NCBI GenBank assembly: GCA_902803015.1 | Contig: CADCOL010000139.1 | Coordinates: 1 to 6,715, forward strand | DNA length: 6,715 bases | DNA from: an uncultured Lachnospiraceae bacterium | GTDB lineage: Bacteria; Bacillota; Clostridia; Lachnospirales; Lachnospiraceae | Reading direction: 5' to 3' | In this document: positions 6,176-6,715 of the stretch, in pieces | Numbering within the stretch: the stretch's first letter is position 1 | Layout of the letters: every line of letters begins with the position of its first letter | Notes under the pieces: model-generated | Databases searched by the model: none | What the model was told of the DNA's origin: nothing | What the model saw: the letters and a program-made list of their open reading frames with translations, nothing else | Made by a program: the position numbers and the translations under genes

Positions 6176-6715
6176 CTAGAAAATGGGTTCTTCCAAAGGT
6201 TCTGCGGGCTGGGTATCGCGATTCTTCTGCTCCCATAAGGAGATGCGGTAGATGCCCTTAATGGGACCTTCGTCCAGCAGTTCCACATCCACGTTGTAAT
6301 TGGTGATTCCCTTCGTATAGGTGGTATTGTTGTTGGAAGGATTGTTCTTGTAATCCTTTAACCAGTTGTATGCGTTGTTCATAAGGAAAGGATGGTGAAC
6401 GGTTGCAGAATCCACTTTTACTTCCATCAGTTCCGGCATAATGTCTTTTGCCTTTTCGTTGCTTCCCAGATACTTGAAAGATTTATCGAAGATTAATACA
6501 CCGGTTTCGGATTTCGGTCCGAATGTGTCGTCTTCCGCAAGGCTGACATCATATTTCTTTTCTAAGAACAGCATAAGCAGGAAGAGAAGCTGTGCAATCA
6601 CGAATGCGATTGGCGAGAACTGTACATCGCCGAAGAGGAACTGTTCCACAATGTAGGCAAGACTTAAGAAAATCTCTGCGAACAAAACGAGAACGGTCAG
6701 TTTACGGGAAACATC
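6176..6715 (-). CDS. Membrane sensor protein with PAS-like C-terminus, 5' part outside window
   Basis: The frame is open to the window edge, so this is the C-terminal 179 residues of a longer protein. The TTG at 6685 is an internal leucine codon, not a supported start. Numbered from the edge, two transmembrane helices are visible (about 5-28 and 34-52), followed by basic EKKY, which places the rest in the cytoplasm. A linker leads to a PAS-like domain (about 71-165) with the strand GVLIFDKSFKYLGSNEKAKD (72-91). This arrangement resembles the 7TM sensor plus PAS region of Lachnospiraceae diguanylate cyclases and histidine kinases. In those, the end of the PAS domain leads into a GGDEF, EAL or kinase domain. 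Here the protein stops soon after the last PAS-like strand (IYRISLWEQ, 155-163), with a short Pro/Glu tail. No output domain can be encoded downstream, because a terminator follows. It is convergent with the Cys-rich gene. The signal and partner are unknown. Confidence 0.75.
   Translation of the reverse strand, partial: DVSRKLTVLVLFAEIFLSLAYIVEQFLFGDVQFSPIAFVIAQLLFLLMLFLEKKYDVSLAEDDTFGPKSETGVLIFDKSFKYLGSNEKAKDIMPELMEVKVDSATVHHPFLMNNAYNWLKDYKNNPSNNNTTYTKGITNYNVDVELLDEGPIKGIYRISLWEQKNRDTQPAEPLEEPIF

Overview
The window looks chromosomal and comes from a Gram-positive anaerobe of the class Clostridia, most likely a Lachnospiraceae-type bacterium. The evidence is the F-type ATPase genes ending in atpD-atpC, a class III fructose-1,6-bisphosphatase (typical of Firmicutes), strong purine-rich ribosome binding sites, a small acidic cysteine-rich protein of a type I associate with Lachnospiraceae, and a membrane sensor fragment resembling the 7TM sensors common in that family. 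Base composition is close to balanced. I see no mobile element, CRISPR array, rRNA or tRNA, and no sign of recent transfer.

Region 1 (1-1267) is the end of an ATP synthase operon: the C-terminal part of subunit beta, then the complete epsilon subunit, closed by a perfect hairpin-plus-T-tract terminator.

Region 2 (about 1295-5019) is a tight three-gene set: fbp (gluconeogenesis), a TPR-repeat protein starting one base after the fbp stop, and a DUF4037 protein with a nucleotidyltransferase-like motif starting 13 bases after that. The spacing indicates one transcript. The two downstream genes have no assigned function. A TPR scaffold paired with a putative nucleotidyltransferase behind fbp is the nearest thing here to an undescribed system.

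Region 3 (5020-6136) is a separate unit with a good extended -10 promoter. It encodes a zinc-ribbon/DUF4177-like protein with a Pro/Ala/Gly-rich tail, then a 58-residue Cys-rich acidic protein. A strong hairpin terminator follows and may also serve the convergent gene.

Region 4 (6176-6715, minus strand) is the C-terminal part of a membrane protein: two transmembrane helices, then a PAS-like domain. It stops without any GGDEF, EAL or kinase output domain. Its 5' part lies beyond the window.

Intergenic stretches are all short (under 100 bases). Family assignments come from motif recognition by eye; no database search was run.
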